NCBI GenBank assembly: GCA_963849695.1
Contig: CAWKIT010000016.1
Span: 124,001 to 188,000, forward strand
Origin: DASSUW01 sp963849695
Lineage (GTDB): Bacteria > Actinomycetota > Thermoleophilia > Solirubrobacterales > Solirubrobacteraceae
Length of the DNA stretch: 64,000 bases
Direction: 5' to 3'
Under the pieces are notes generated by a model. It was not told where the DNA came from. It did no database searches and was given only the letters and a program-made list of their open reading frames with translations. Positions 49,232-57,264 of the stretch are shown one piece after another (position 1 is the stretch's first letter; each line of letters starts with the position of its first letter). A program made the position numbers and the translations under genes.

Positions 49232-50020
49232 GTGCCGCGCGATGGGGGAACGGTTCGCTACGAGCTCGCCGGCGGCGTCGCGACGATCGCGCTCGACCAG
49301 CCGGAGACGCGCAACGCCCTGTCTGACGAGGTGCTCGACGACCTGATCGAGGCGTTCGAGATCGCGCGCGACGACGAGGGCGTCCGGTGCGTGGTGCTCA
49401 CCTCGACGCATGAGAAGGTCTTCTCCAGCGGCGGCAACCTGGCGGGCTTCGCCGCCGAGGCGCCGCTCGTGCACAAGCACTTCGGCACCGACCGCTTCCC
49501 GCAGCTGTTCCGGATGATCGGGGAGCTCGGCAAGCCCACCATCTGCGCCGCCAACGGTCACGTGCTCGCGGGCGCGCTCGGCCTTGCGCTCGCCTGCGAC
49601 CTGATCGTCGCGCGCGACGGGGTGCGGTTCGGGACGCCCGAGATCAACGTCGGGGTGTTCCCGTTCATCATCATGGCGCTGATCTACCGCAACGTGCCGC
49701 GCAAGAAGGCCACCGAGATGCTGCTGCTGGGCGAGCAGATCTCCGCGCAGGAGGCCGAGCGGCTCGGGTTCGTCAACCGCGTGGTGGCGGCGGACGAGTT
49801 CGAGAGCGCGGTGCAGGAGTGGGCGGTCAAGCTGGCCGCCAAGTCGCCGGTGCTGATGCGGCTCGGCAAGGACGCGCTGTTCCGCCAGCAGGACATGGCG
49901 CTCGCCGACGCGCTCGAGTTCCTGCATGCGCAGCTCACGATCGCGTTCTCGACCGAGGACATCCAGGAGGGTGTGAGGGCGTTCTTCGAGAAGCGGGACC
50001 CGGTATGGACCGGACGTTGA
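49232..50020 (+). CDS. Enoyl-CoA hydratase/isomerase family protein
   Basis: 262 residues: 'VATIALDQPETRNALSDEVLDDLI', oxyanion-hole 'FSSGGNLAGF' and 'NGHVLAGALGLALACDLIVA', then 'FGTPEINVGVFPFIIMALIYRNVPRKKATEMLLLG' and a C-terminal 'EGVRAFFEKRDPVWTGR'. It has the catalytic-region Glu in 'TPEINVG'. Acts on acyl-CoA in beta-oxidation or related routes. GTG 49232 is the best start in frame; ATG 49242 is out of frame. It overlaps the ureohydrolase gene by 16 bases. Confidence 0.88.
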   Translation: MPRDGGTVRYELAGGVATIALDQPETRNALSDEVLDDLIEAFEIARDDEGVRCVVLTSTHEKVFSSGGNLAGFAAEAPLVHKHFGTDRFPQLFRMIGELGKPTICAANGHVLAGALGLALACDLIVARDGVRFGTPEINVGVFPFIIMALIYRNVPRKKATEMLLLGEQISAQEAERLGFVNRVVAADEFESAVQEWAVKLAAKSPVLMRLGKDALFRQQDMALADALEFLHAQLTIAFSTEDIQEGVRAFFEKRDPVWTGR

Positions 50021-50745
50021 AGATCACGTGCCTCCGCGGGCGGACCTCCGACCGCACCGATGGAGCCGGCGCGGGCGCGCAGGCGCTGGCGGAACGGCTC
50101 GGCGGGCGCGTGATCGGCGAGCCGGAGCCGGGCCGCCCGCGCGACTGGTCGGAGGACCTGCCGGAGGCGCGGCCGGTGCTGGAGGCGGCCGCGGCCGAGG
50201 TCTCGGCCGCGCTCGATGCGGGCGAGCTGCCGTTGCTGACCGCCTCCGACTGCTCGATCTGCATCGCGACGATGCCGGCCGTCGCGCGGCGGGTGCCGGG
50301 CGTGCGCTTCCTGTGGATCGACGCGCACGGTGACTTCAACAACCCCGAGACGACGCCGAGCGGCTTCCTCGGCGGCATGTGCCTGGCCGCGGCGTGCGGC
50401 CGCTGGGACGCCGGGTGGCCCGACACCATCGACCCGACGACGGTGTCGTTCCTCGGCGTCCGCGACCTCGACCCGGGTGAGCGGGTGGAGGTCGAGCGGG
50501 CCGGCATCCAGAGCGGGCTGCCGGAGGGCGGGCCCGTGTACGTGCACTTCGACCTCGACGGCCTCGACCCGTCCGTCATGCCGGCCCAGTTCCCGGTGCC
50601 GGGCGGGCTGGCCGCCGACGAGGTGCGCGAGGCGCTGGCGCGGCTCGTCGCCGATGACCGGCTCGTCGGCCTCGAGGTCACCGCCTTCGAGCGGCCCGAG
50701 TACCTCGACCTCGTCGTCGAGATACTCGAGCCGGTCGTCGGGTGA
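50005..50745 (+). CDS. Ureohydrolase (arginase/agmatinase/formiminoglutamase family)
   Basis: 246 residues with the binuclear metal motifs 'WIDAHGDFN' (D-x-H-x-D) and 'HFDLDGLDPS' (D-x-D). The first ligand, normally His in GGDHS, is Cys here ('SDCSICI', near residue 88). The closing Glu is in 'LEVTAFERPEY'. The family hydrolyses guanidino compounds to urea or formamide; the altered first site means substrate and metal use are uncertain. ATG 50005 lies inside the end of the hydratase gene, and the 3' end overlaps the amidase gene by 4 bases, so three genes form an overlapping operon. Confidence 0.87.
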   Translation: MDRTLKITCLRGRTSDRTDGAGAGAQALAERLGGRVIGEPEPGRPRDWSEDLPEARPVLEAAAAEVSAALDAGELPLLTASDCSICIATMPAVARRVPGVRFLWIDAHGDFNNPETTPSGFLGGMCLAAACGRWDAGWPDTIDPTTVSFLGVRDLDPGERVEVERAGIQSGLPEGGPVYVHFDLDGLDPSVMPAQFPVPGGLAADEVREALARLVADDRLVGLEVTAFERPEYLDLVVEILEPVVG

Positions 50746-51892
50746 GCGGGGAATCGCCTGGCGGCGACTCCCGTGCGAGTTCGCTTCGCGAACATCGCGG
50801 AATCTGGATCACGGAGCTCGGGCCGGGGTCGCTCGCCGTCAAGGACCTGTTCGACACCGCCGGGGTGCGGACGACCTACGGCTCGCCGGTCTTCGCCGAC
50901 CACGTGCCGGAGGCGTCGGCGGAGGCGGTCGTGCGGCTGGAGGCGGCCGGGTACGCGGTGGCGGGCAAGGCCAACCTGCACGAGTTCGCGTGGGGCATCA
51001 CCTCCGAGAACCGGACGTTCGGGACGGTGCCGAACCCGGTGGCGCCGGGCCGCGTGGCGGGCGGGTCGAGCGGGGGCTGCGCGGCGGCGCTGGCGGCCGG
51101 ACAGGTGGACGCGGCGCTCGGCAGCGACTCGGGCGGCTCGATCCGGATCCCGGCCGCATGCTGCGGCGTCGTGGGCTTCAAGCCGACGTACGGGCTCGTG
51201 CCGATCGACGGCTGCTTCCCGCTGGCGCCCAGCTTCGACCACGTCGGGCCCATGGCGCGCGACGTCGCCGGCTGCGAGCGGATGATGGAGGCGCTCGTCC
51301 CGGGCTTCTCGCCGGTCGAGGTGTCGCTCGCGACCTGCGCATGGGTGTGGCGTGGACGGAGCGCGCCGACCCGCTCGTGCGCGAGCGGGTCGAGGCCGTC
51401 GCCTCGGGCTTCGAGCCCGTCGGCGTGCCGTGGCCGCACGGCGTCTACCCGGCGTTCTCGCGCGAGATCGTCGAGGTCCACGCCCAGCTGTACCCGGCTC
51501 ACCGTGCGCTCTACGACCCGGGAGTGGCGGCGAAGATGGAGCTCGCGCTGAAGGTCACCGACGCCGAGGTTGCGGCCGCGATCGCAGAGCGCGAGCGCTA
51601 CCGCGAGCGGATCGCCGCGCTGGAGGTCGACCTGCTCATCACGCCGACCGTGCCGATGGTCGCGCCGCCGGTCGGCATCGGCGACCTCGCGCTGCGCGAG
51701 CGGATGATCGAGCTGACGTTCCCGTGGAACGTGGTCGGCGCTCCGGCGCTGGCGCTCCCGTGCGGGCCGGCCGAGGACGGGCTGCCGGCGTCGGCGCAGC
51801 TCGTGGGCCGGCCGGGCGAGGACGCGCTGGTGCTGGCGGCGGGCCGCGCGCTCAGCGAACGAGTGCCGGCAACGGGTCGAGCGTCTCGATGA
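50742..51892 (+). pseudogene. Amidase-signature family amidase, one frameshift
   Basis: From GTG 50742 the protein reads 'LAVKDLFDTAGVRTTYGSP' (catalytic Lys), 'AGKANLHEFAWGITSENRTFG', 'GGSSGGCAAALAAG' and 'GSDSGGSIRIPAACCGVVGFKPTYG', the Ser-Ser-Lys triad region, up to about 51331. Then the frame shifts by one base and continues as 'DLRMGVAWTERADPLVRERV', 'ITPTVPMVAPPVG', 'PWNVVGAPALALPCG' to a TGA at 51892. One missing base in the 51325-51340 region rejoins a roughly 383-residue GatA-like amidase. Coupled to the ureohydrolase gene (GTGA), suggesting joint use of nitrogen compounds. Confidence 0.83.
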
Positions 51893-52457
51893 CGGCGAGC
51901 GGCTCGCCGCCGGCGGAGGGCGCGCCGACACGGTTGTGCCAGATCACCGGGAGGCCGGCGGCCTGGGCGCCGGGCACGTCGCCCGGGGAGCCGGCGAGGT
52001 AGACGGCGGGCGCGCGCACGGCGTCGATCGCGGCGAGGTACGGCTCAGGCCGGGGCTTGTAGAAGCCGACGGCCTCGGCGGAGACGATGACGTCGGCTTC
52101 GACGCCGAGTCGTGCCGCCGCGCGCCGGGCGAGATCCTCGGAGGTGTTCGTCACGAGCGCGAGCTCGTGATCGGGCGCCAGCTCGCGCAACACGCCGGGC
52201 GCCTCGGGCCACGGCTCGACCTCGTCCCAGCGGGCGAGCAGCTCGACCGCGCGCTCGGGTGGCAGGTCGACCGCGCTCGCGGCCTCCTCGACGACGTCCT
52301 CGTAGGGCCGGTAGGCGCCGCTCGCGTAGATCAGGTCCAGGCTGGCGCGGCGCCAGCGCGCGCCGTGGGCGTCGTCCCCCGAGACGGCTCCCCACAGCGT
52401 CCACGAGTCGAGCAGCGCCGTGAGGAGGTCGCAGATGATGGCTCCACGCCGGGGCAC
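51852..52457 (-). CDS. HAD-superfamily hydrolase (2-haloacid dehalogenase-like)
   Basis: 201 residues: motif I 'IICDLLTALLDSW' (nucleophile Asp then L-L-T), cap helices, motif II 'LALVTNTSEDLARR' (Thr), motif III Lys in 'GFYKPRPEPYLAAI' and motif IV 'YLAGSPGDVPGAQAAGLPVIWHNR'. The spacing matches type-II haloacid dehalogenases and their phosphatase relatives; substrate unknown. The GTG at 52457 is the only early start and has a poor ribosome site. It diverges from the carboxylase gene (21 bases between starts) and overlaps the convergent amidase by 41 bases. Confidence 0.85.
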   Translation of the reverse strand: MPRRGAIICDLLTALLDSWTLWGAVSGDDAHGARWRRASLDLIYASGAYRPYEDVVEEAASAVDLPPERAVELLARWDEVEPWPEAPGVLRELAPDHELALVTNTSEDLARRAAARLGVEADVIVSAEAVGFYKPRPEPYLAAIDAVRAPAVYLAGSPGDVPGAQAAGLPVIWHNRVGAPSAGGEPLAVIETLDPLPALVR

Positions 52458-52478
52458 GGCCGGTATGTTGCCGCCTCC

Positions 52479-54026
52479 ATGCTCCGCCCCCTGGTAGAGG
52501 ACCTGCACGAGCGTCGCGCGAAGGCGAAGCTGGGCGGCGGCGAGGAGCGGATCGCCCGCCAGCACGAGCAGGGCAAGCTGACCGCGCGCGAGCGGATCGA
52601 CCTGCTCGTCGATGCGGGCACGTTCACCGAGCTCGGCATCCACGCCGGCATCCACTTCTCGGTGCGCGGGCTCGAGGACAAGGAGGCGCCGGCCGACGGG
52701 GTGATCACCGGCTACGGCAGGGTCGACGGGCGGCTGGTCGCCGTCTGCGCCTACGACTTCACGGTGATGGCGGGCTCGATGGGCATGACGGGGGAGACGA
52801 AGGTGGCGCGGCTGCGCGAGCTGGCGCTCACCAAGCGGATCCCGTTCGTGTGGTTGCTCGACAGCGCCGGCGCGCGGATCCAGGAGGCGGTCGGCTCGCT
52901 GTTCGCGGGCTCCGGACACCTGTTCCGCGAGGAGGTCGTGGCGTCCGGTGTGATCCCGCAGATCGCGGCCCTGATGGGTCCGTGCGCGGCGGGCACCGCG
53001 TACATCCCGGGGCTGGCCGACTTCGTGCCGATGGTGCGCGGGCGCGGCTCGATGGCCCTCGCCGGGCCGCATCTCGTGCGCGCGGCGGTCGGCGAGGACG
53101 TCACGCAGGAGGAGCTCGGCGGCTCGCGCGTGCACTGCCGCAGGTCCGGGGTCGGAGACCTCGAGGTGGCCGACGACGAGGAGTGCATCGCGCGGATCAA
53201 GCAGTACCTCTCGTTCTTCCCGTCGCACTGCGAGGAGCGCCCGCCCGTGCGGGCGTGCGACGACCCGGTCGGCCGGATGGACGACGAGCTGCTCGACGTG
53301 CTCCCGGGATCGAACCGGCAGCCGTACGACATGTACGACGTGATCCGGCGGATCGTCGACCACGGCGAGTGGCTGGATCTGAAGCCGCAGTTCGCGAAGA
53401 CGATCATCACGTGCCTGGCGAGGATGGGCGGGCGGCCGGTCGGGATCGTGGCCTCGCAGCCGCGGCAGCTGGGCGGGATCCTCGACAACGACTCCGCGGA
53501 CAAGGCGGCGCGGTTCGTGAACCTCTGCAACGCGTTCGGCATCCCGCTCGTGTTCCTGATGGACGTGCCGGGGTTCATGGTCGGCACCAAGGTCGAGGCG
53601 GCGGGGATCATCCGGCACGGCGCGAAGATGCTGTACGCGGTCGCCAACGCGACGGTCCCCAAGGTCACGGTCGTGATCCGCAAGGCCTACGGGGCCGGCT
53701 ACTACGTGATGAACGGCCGCGCCTATGAGCCCGACCTGATCGTCGCCTGGCCCTCGGCCGAGATCTCCGTGATGGGCGCCGAGGGAGCCGTCGAGATCGT
53801 CTTCCGCAAGCAGGTCGAGGCCGCGGAGGATCCGGAGGCGAAGAAGGCCGAGCTGATCGAGGCCTACCAGCGGTTGATCGATGTGTACGTCGCGGCCCGC
53901 AACGACATGGTCGACGACGTCATCGACCCGCGCGAGACCCGCCCGACGATCATCCGCGCGCTGGAGATGGCCGAGGGGAAGCGCGTCGAGCGGCCGTGGA
54001 AGCGCCACGGCGTCGTGCCGGTTTGA
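52479..54026 (+). CDS. Acyl-CoA carboxylase, carboxyltransferase (beta) subunit
   Basis: 515 residues, two crotonase-like halves: 'KLTARERIDLLVDAGTFTELG', 'DGVITGYGRVDGRLVAV', first oxyanion loop near 'DSAGARIQEAVGSL', 'GPCAAGTAYIPGLADFVPMV', and in the second half 'DNDSADKAARFVNLCNAFGIPLVFLMDVPGFMVG' and 'KAYGAGYYVMNGRAYEPD'. It transfers carboxyl from carboxybiotin to acetyl-, propionyl- or a branched acyl-CoA. The long form with 'DMYDVIRRIVD' is typical of propionyl/methylcrotonyl types. The BCCP at 35003 could be its partner; no biotin carboxylase is in the window. Confidence 0.94.
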   Translation: MLRPLVEDLHERRAKAKLGGGEERIARQHEQGKLTARERIDLLVDAGTFTELGIHAGIHFSVRGLEDKEAPADGVITGYGRVDGRLVAVCAYDFTVMAGSMGMTGETKVARLRELALTKRIPFVWLLDSAGARIQEAVGSLFAGSGHLFREEVVASGVIPQIAALMGPCAAGTAYIPGLADFVPMVRGRGSMALAGPHLVRAAVGEDVTQEELGGSRVHCRRSGVGDLEVADDEECIARIKQYLSFFPSHCEERPPVRACDDPVGRMDDELLDVLPGSNRQPYDMYDVIRRIVDHGEWLDLKPQFAKTIITCLARMGGRPVGIVASQPRQLGGILDNDSADKAARFVNLCNAFGIPLVFLMDVPGFMVGTKVEAAGIIRHGAKMLYAVANATVPKVTVVIRKAYGAGYYVMNGRAYEPDLIVAWPSAEISVMGAEGAVEIVFRKQVEAAEDPEAKKAELIEAYQRLIDVYVAARNDMVDDVIDPRETRPTIIRALEMAEGKRVERPWKRHGVVPV

Positions 54027-54039
54027 GGTTCACGAACTT

Positions 54040-54189
54040 CAACTGCGCTGGGTAGGGCAGCGTGGGAACCAACCGCGCGGTCGGATTCGGGCGATTGTCG
54101 CGAACTATGTGCGATTAGCGTCGGTTTCCGGGCCCTAACGCACATAGTTCGGGCGCGTTTGCCCCTTACTTCCCTACCCAGCGCAGTTG
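54040..54189. mobile_element. MITE-like non-coding element with 18-bp terminal inverted repeats
   Basis: CAACTGCGCTGGGTAGGG (54040-54057) is exactly reverse-complemented at 54172-54189. Inside, CGAACTATGTGCG (54101-54113) pairs with 54139-54151, with TTAG/CTAA extending it. Total 150 bases, no coding frame, between a carboxylase stop and the convergent GlsB-like gene. No clear target duplication was seen at the borders. A transcribed RNA folding into this nested stem would also fit. Confidence 0.5.
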
Positions 54190-54219
54190 ACGTTCGCTGA
54201 AGCTGATCGTGTCGCGAAC

Positions 54220-54483
54220 CTAGGTCTGTGGCTCGTTCCGCCTTACGACGAAGCGGTAGATCCCGAGCAGGATCATCACGCCGATGATGGCGCCGATCAG
54301 GCCGCCGAGGTCGAACACGTTGTTGTCGCCGATGCCGAACAGCTCGGTGAAGATCAGGAATCCCACGACCGAGCCGGCGAGGCCGAGCAGGATGGTGGCG
54401 AAGAACCCAATCGGGTCCTTGCCGGGCATCAGGAAGCGGCCGAGGAAGCCTGCCACGATGCCGAGGATGATGGCGCCGATCAT
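54220..54483 (-). CDS. GlsB/YeaQ/YmgE-family membrane protein (transglycosylase-associated)
   Basis: 87 residues with three hydrophobic helices and the family's glycine-rich pattern: 'MIGAIILGIVAGFLGRFLMPG', 'GFFATILLGLAGSVVGFLIF', 'DLGGLIGAIIGVMILLGIYRF'. Members are small stress-induced inner-membrane proteins of unclear mechanism. ATG 54483 with GGGAG 12 bases upstream. It diverges from the BKACE gene, with 18 bases between starts. Confidence 0.93.
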   Translation of the reverse strand: MIGAIILGIVAGFLGRFLMPGKDPIGFFATILLGLAGSVVGFLIFTELFGIGDNNVFDLGGLIGAIIGVMILLGIYRFVVRRNEPQT

Positions 54484-54501
54484 GATCTGAGCGTACTCCC
54501 G

Positions 54502-55368
54502 GTGGAACCCGTAATCGTCACCTGCGCGATCTCCGGCGCCGTCGCCAACCGCGACCAGTGCCCGGCGATCCCGTACACGCCCGAGGAGTACGCCGCCGAG
54601 GCGCGCCGGATCGTCGGCGAGGGCGGCTCGATGATCCACATCCACGCCCGCCGGCCGGACGGGACGCCGAGCTACGAGGTCGAGGACTTCCGGGCCATCA
54701 CCGACGCGATCCTGGCCGAGGTCGGCGACGTGGTGATCAACTACTCCACCGGCGCGATCGGCGTGCCGGTCGAGAAGCGGATCGCCTATCTGCGCGAGCT
54801 GCGGCCCGACGTCGGCGCGCTGAACATGGGCTCGATGAACTACGCGAAGTACTCGCGCCGGCGCAAGGCCTTCGTGTTCAAGGCGGTGTTCGAGAACTCG
54901 TTCGACACGATCGTCGCGCTGCTGGAGGCGATGAACGAGTGCGGGATCCGGCCCGAGCACGAGTGCTTCGACTCCGGGCACCTGGCGAACCTCGACCCGT
55001 TGCTCGACATGGGCATCCTGCGGCCGCCGCTGCAGGTCTCGTGCGTGATGGGCGTCACCGGCGGGATCCGGCCGACGGCGCGCAACCTCGCCCACATGGC
55101 CGAGCAGGTGCCGGACGTGCCGCACCAGTGGGGCGTGATCGGCATCTCGCGCGACCAGTGGATGCTGGTCGCCGCCGCGCTCGCGCTGGGCGGCAACGTG
55201 CGCGTCGGGCTCGAGGACAACTTCTACCTGCCCGACGGGACGATGGCGCGCTCGAACGGCGACCTCGTGGCCAAGGCCCGCGCGATGGCGGAGGACGCCG
55301 GGCGGCGGGTGGCGACGGTCGCCGAGGCGCGCGAGCTGCTGGGGACGCCGAAGCGGACGCCGGCTTGA
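54502..55368 (+). CDS. BKACE-family (DUF849) beta-keto acid cleavage enzyme
   Basis: 288 residues: 'VIVTCAISGAVANRDQCPAIPYTPEEYAAEA', metal ligands in 'MIHIHARRPDG' (H-x-H) and a late Glu region 'VGLEDNFYLPDG'. BKACE enzymes condense a beta-keto acid with acetyl-CoA, giving a CoA ester plus acetoacetate; 3-keto-5-aminohexanoate (lysine fermentation) is the founding substrate but most members differ. Acetoacetate so formed could be activated by the window's AacS (inference). The GTG start at 54502; the stop overlaps the thioesterase start. Confidence 0.92.
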   Translation: MEPVIVTCAISGAVANRDQCPAIPYTPEEYAAEARRIVGEGGSMIHIHARRPDGTPSYEVEDFRAITDAILAEVGDVVINYSTGAIGVPVEKRIAYLRELRPDVGALNMGSMNYAKYSRRRKAFVFKAVFENSFDTIVALLEAMNECGIRPEHECFDSGHLANLDPLLDMGILRPPLQVSCVMGVTGGIRPTARNLAHMAEQVPDVPHQWGVIGISRDQWMLVAAALALGGNVRVGLEDNFYLPDGTMARSNGDLVAKARAMAEDAGRRVATVAEARELLGTPKRTPA

Positions 55369-56138
55369 GCGCGTTCTACGAGCCGCTCGGGGACGGCCGC
55401 TTCCGCTCGACGCCGCACACGCGCGGCCCGTGGGACCCGGCGTTCCAGCACGCCGGGCCGCCGGCGGCGCTGCTCGGCCGCGCGGTCGAGCGGTGCGAGC
55501 CGCGCGACGGGTTCGTGCTCGCGCGCCTGACGTTCGAGATCCTGCGCGCGGTCCCGGTCACCGAGGTGGAGGTCGGAGCGCGGGTCGCGCGGCCGGGCCG
55601 GTCGGTCGAGCTGCTCGAGGGCGAGCTGACCGTCGAGTCCGAGCCGGTGATGACCGTCCGCGCCTGGCGCGTGAAGGCGTCCACGGCGCCGGCCGTGCAG
55701 CGCGACGGCCCGCCGCCCGCGCGGCCCGGCGAGCCGTCGCCTCCGCCGCCCGGGCTCGACGACTTCGGCTACGGCCGCGCGGTCGAGCTCCGCTTCGCCG
55801 CCGGCGGCTGGGGTCAGCGCCGCCCCGCGACGGTGTGGACGCGGCTGCGCGTCCCGGTCGTCGCCGGCGAGGAGCCGACCGGCGTCGAGCGCGTGCTGGC
55901 GGTCGCCGACTCCGGCAACGGCGTCTCGGCCGTGCTCCCGTGGGACGAGTGGCTGTTCATCAACCCCGAGCTCACCGTCCACTTCCGCCGCCCGCCGCGC
56001 GGCGAGTGGATCTGCCTCGACGCCGAGACGTCGATCGCCGCCGGCGGCGCCGGGCTCGCGCGGTCGGTGCTCAGCGACGACGACGGCGTGGTGGCTCAGG
56101 GCGCGCAGGCGCTGCTGGTAGCGCCGCGTGGCGCCTGA
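55365..56138 (+). CDS. Acyl-CoA thioesterase-like (double hotdog) protein
   Basis: 257 residues in two hotdog-like halves: 'FQHAGPPAALLGRAVERCEP', 'LTFEILRAVPVTEVEVGARVARPGRSVELLEGEL', and in the second half 'ADSGNGVSAVLPWDEWLFINPELTVHFRRPPRGEWICLDAET'. This is the thioesterase-like superfamily of actinobacteria, hydrolysing acyl-CoA. The start is TTG 55365 overlapping the BKACE stop (TTGA), so it probably acts on the CoA ester product of that enzyme. It overlaps the convergent methyltransferase gene by 68 bases. Confidence 0.86.
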   Translation: MSAFYEPLGDGRFRSTPHTRGPWDPAFQHAGPPAALLGRAVERCEPRDGFVLARLTFEILRAVPVTEVEVGARVARPGRSVELLEGELTVESEPVMTVRAWRVKASTAPAVQRDGPPPARPGEPSPPPPGLDDFGYGRAVELRFAAGGWGQRRPATVWTRLRVPVVAGEEPTGVERVLAVADSGNGVSAVLPWDEWLFINPELTVHFRRPPRGEWICLDAETSIAAGGAGLARSVLSDDDGVVAQGAQALLVAPRGA

Positions 56139-56727
56139 TCCACTCGTGCATCGCCACCGCCGACGCGGCGGCGGCGTTGATCGAGCGGGTCGAGCCGAAC
56201 TGCCGGATCGCGAGCACCGCGACCGCCAGCTCGCGCGCCTCGGCCGACAGGCCGGGACCCTCCTGGCCGAACAGCAGCGCGCACCCCACGGGCAGCTCGT
56301 AGGCGTCGATCGGCTGCGCACCCGGCAGGTTGTCGATCCCGATCACCGGGAGCTCGCGCTCGCCCGCCCACGCCGCGAACCCCGCCAGCGTGGCGTGGTG
56401 GCGGACGTGCTGGTAGCGGTCGGTCACCATCGCCCCGCGGCGGTTCCACCGGCGCCGGCCGACGATGTGCACCTCGGCGGCCAGGAACGCGTTCGCGTTG
56501 CGCACCACGGTCCCGATGTTCAGATCGTGTTCCCAGTTCTCGACCGCCACGTGGAAGGGATGGCGCCGCGAGTCGAGGTCCGCGATGATCGCGTCGCGGC
56601 GCCAGTAGCGGTAGCGGTCGACGACGTTGCGGCGGTCGCCGTCCGCGAGCAGCGCCGGGTCGAACCGGGGGTCGTCCGGCCACGGCTCGGGGTGGGGGCC
56701 GACGCCTACCTCACGCTGCTCGTCCAC
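56071..56727 (-). CDS. SpoU-family tRNA/rRNA 2'-O-methyltransferase
   Basis: 218 residues with the trefoil-knot (SPOUT) motifs: motif 1 'NWEHDLNIGTVVRNANAF', motif 2 'CALLFGQEGPGLSAEA' and motif 3 'IRQFGSTRSINAAAASAVAMHEW'. These enzymes use S-adenosylmethionine to methylate 2'-OH of tRNA or rRNA. The start is GTG 56727. The 5' end overlaps the stop of the upstream YtkA-like gene by 17 bases. Confidence 0.9.
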   Translation of the reverse strand: MDEQREVGVGPHPEPWPDDPRFDPALLADGDRRNVVDRYRYWRRDAIIADLDSRRHPFHVAVENWEHDLNIGTVVRNANAFLAAEVHIVGRRRWNRRGAMVTDRYQHVRHHATLAGFAAWAGERELPVIGIDNLPGAQPIDAYELPVGCALLFGQEGPGLSAEARELAVAVLAIRQFGSTRSINAAAASAVAMHEWIRRHAALPAAPARPEPPRRRRR

Positions 56728-57229
56728 GCAGACCGAAGGTACCGACGTGTACGCGCGGCCGGCCGGTCGTGGCGGCGATGCCGCCGAGGAACAGCAGCGC
56801 GACGACGGCGATCATGATCGTCTGCGGCCACGGGAAGCCGCTCGCAGCGCCCCCCGCAGGCGACACCGTCAGTGGCGTCAGCCGGTGCGGGAAGGCGTCG
56901 GTGAAGCCGTCGTAGAGGCGCGCCTTCCACGTGCCGCCGGCCGGGAAGTCGACCTCGGCCACGTACGTGCCGACGCGGTCGGTCGGGCGGGCGGTGAAGG
57001 TCTTCACGACGCCCTCGCCGTTGTCGATCTTCACGCTCGGGACGACGCCTTCGAGCGGCGTGACGCCGTGCTGCTTGACGATCAGCTCGACCCGCCAGGG
57101 CTCGCCGGCCACGAGTCCACTGGGCGTCTCGCCCAGCTCCACGGTGGCCCAGCCGCCGGCGTGGGCGGTGCCGGTGAGGGCGGCGAAGGCGACGGCCGCC
57201 AGAAGGGCGATGCGGCTCATAGGTCTCAT
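56711..57229 (-). CDS. Exported YtkA/FixH-like Ig-fold protein with C-terminal membrane anchor
   Basis: 172 residues: signal peptide 'MSRIALLAAVAFAALTGTAHA', a beta domain ('GWATVELGETPSGLVAGEPWRVELIVKQHG', 'VGTYVAEVDFPAGGTWKARLYDG') like YtkA or CopC-type domains, and a C-terminal membrane helix ('TIMIAVVALLFLGGIA'). Such proteins are often near copper or cytochrome oxidase assembly genes, but none are here. ATG 57229 or 57220. It overlaps the SpoU gene by 17 bases. Confidence 0.77.
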   Translation of the reverse strand: MRPMSRIALLAAVAFAALTGTAHAGGWATVELGETPSGLVAGEPWRVELIVKQHGVTPLEGVVPSVKIDNGEGVVKTFTARPTDRVGTYVAEVDFPAGGTWKARLYDGFTDAFPHRLTPLTVSPAGGAASGFPWPQTIMIAVVALLFLGGIAATTGRPRVHVGTFGLRGRAA

Positions 57230-57264
57230 ACGAGTGCTACACCCGCCGCGGTCCGCGGGTTCCC

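Noticed and set aside
52479..54026. Fusion of the HAD gene to a long minus-strand frame opposite the carboxylase
   Set aside because: The 500-residue extension is antisense to a strongly conserved carboxyltransferase; the HAD protein is complete from GTG 52457.
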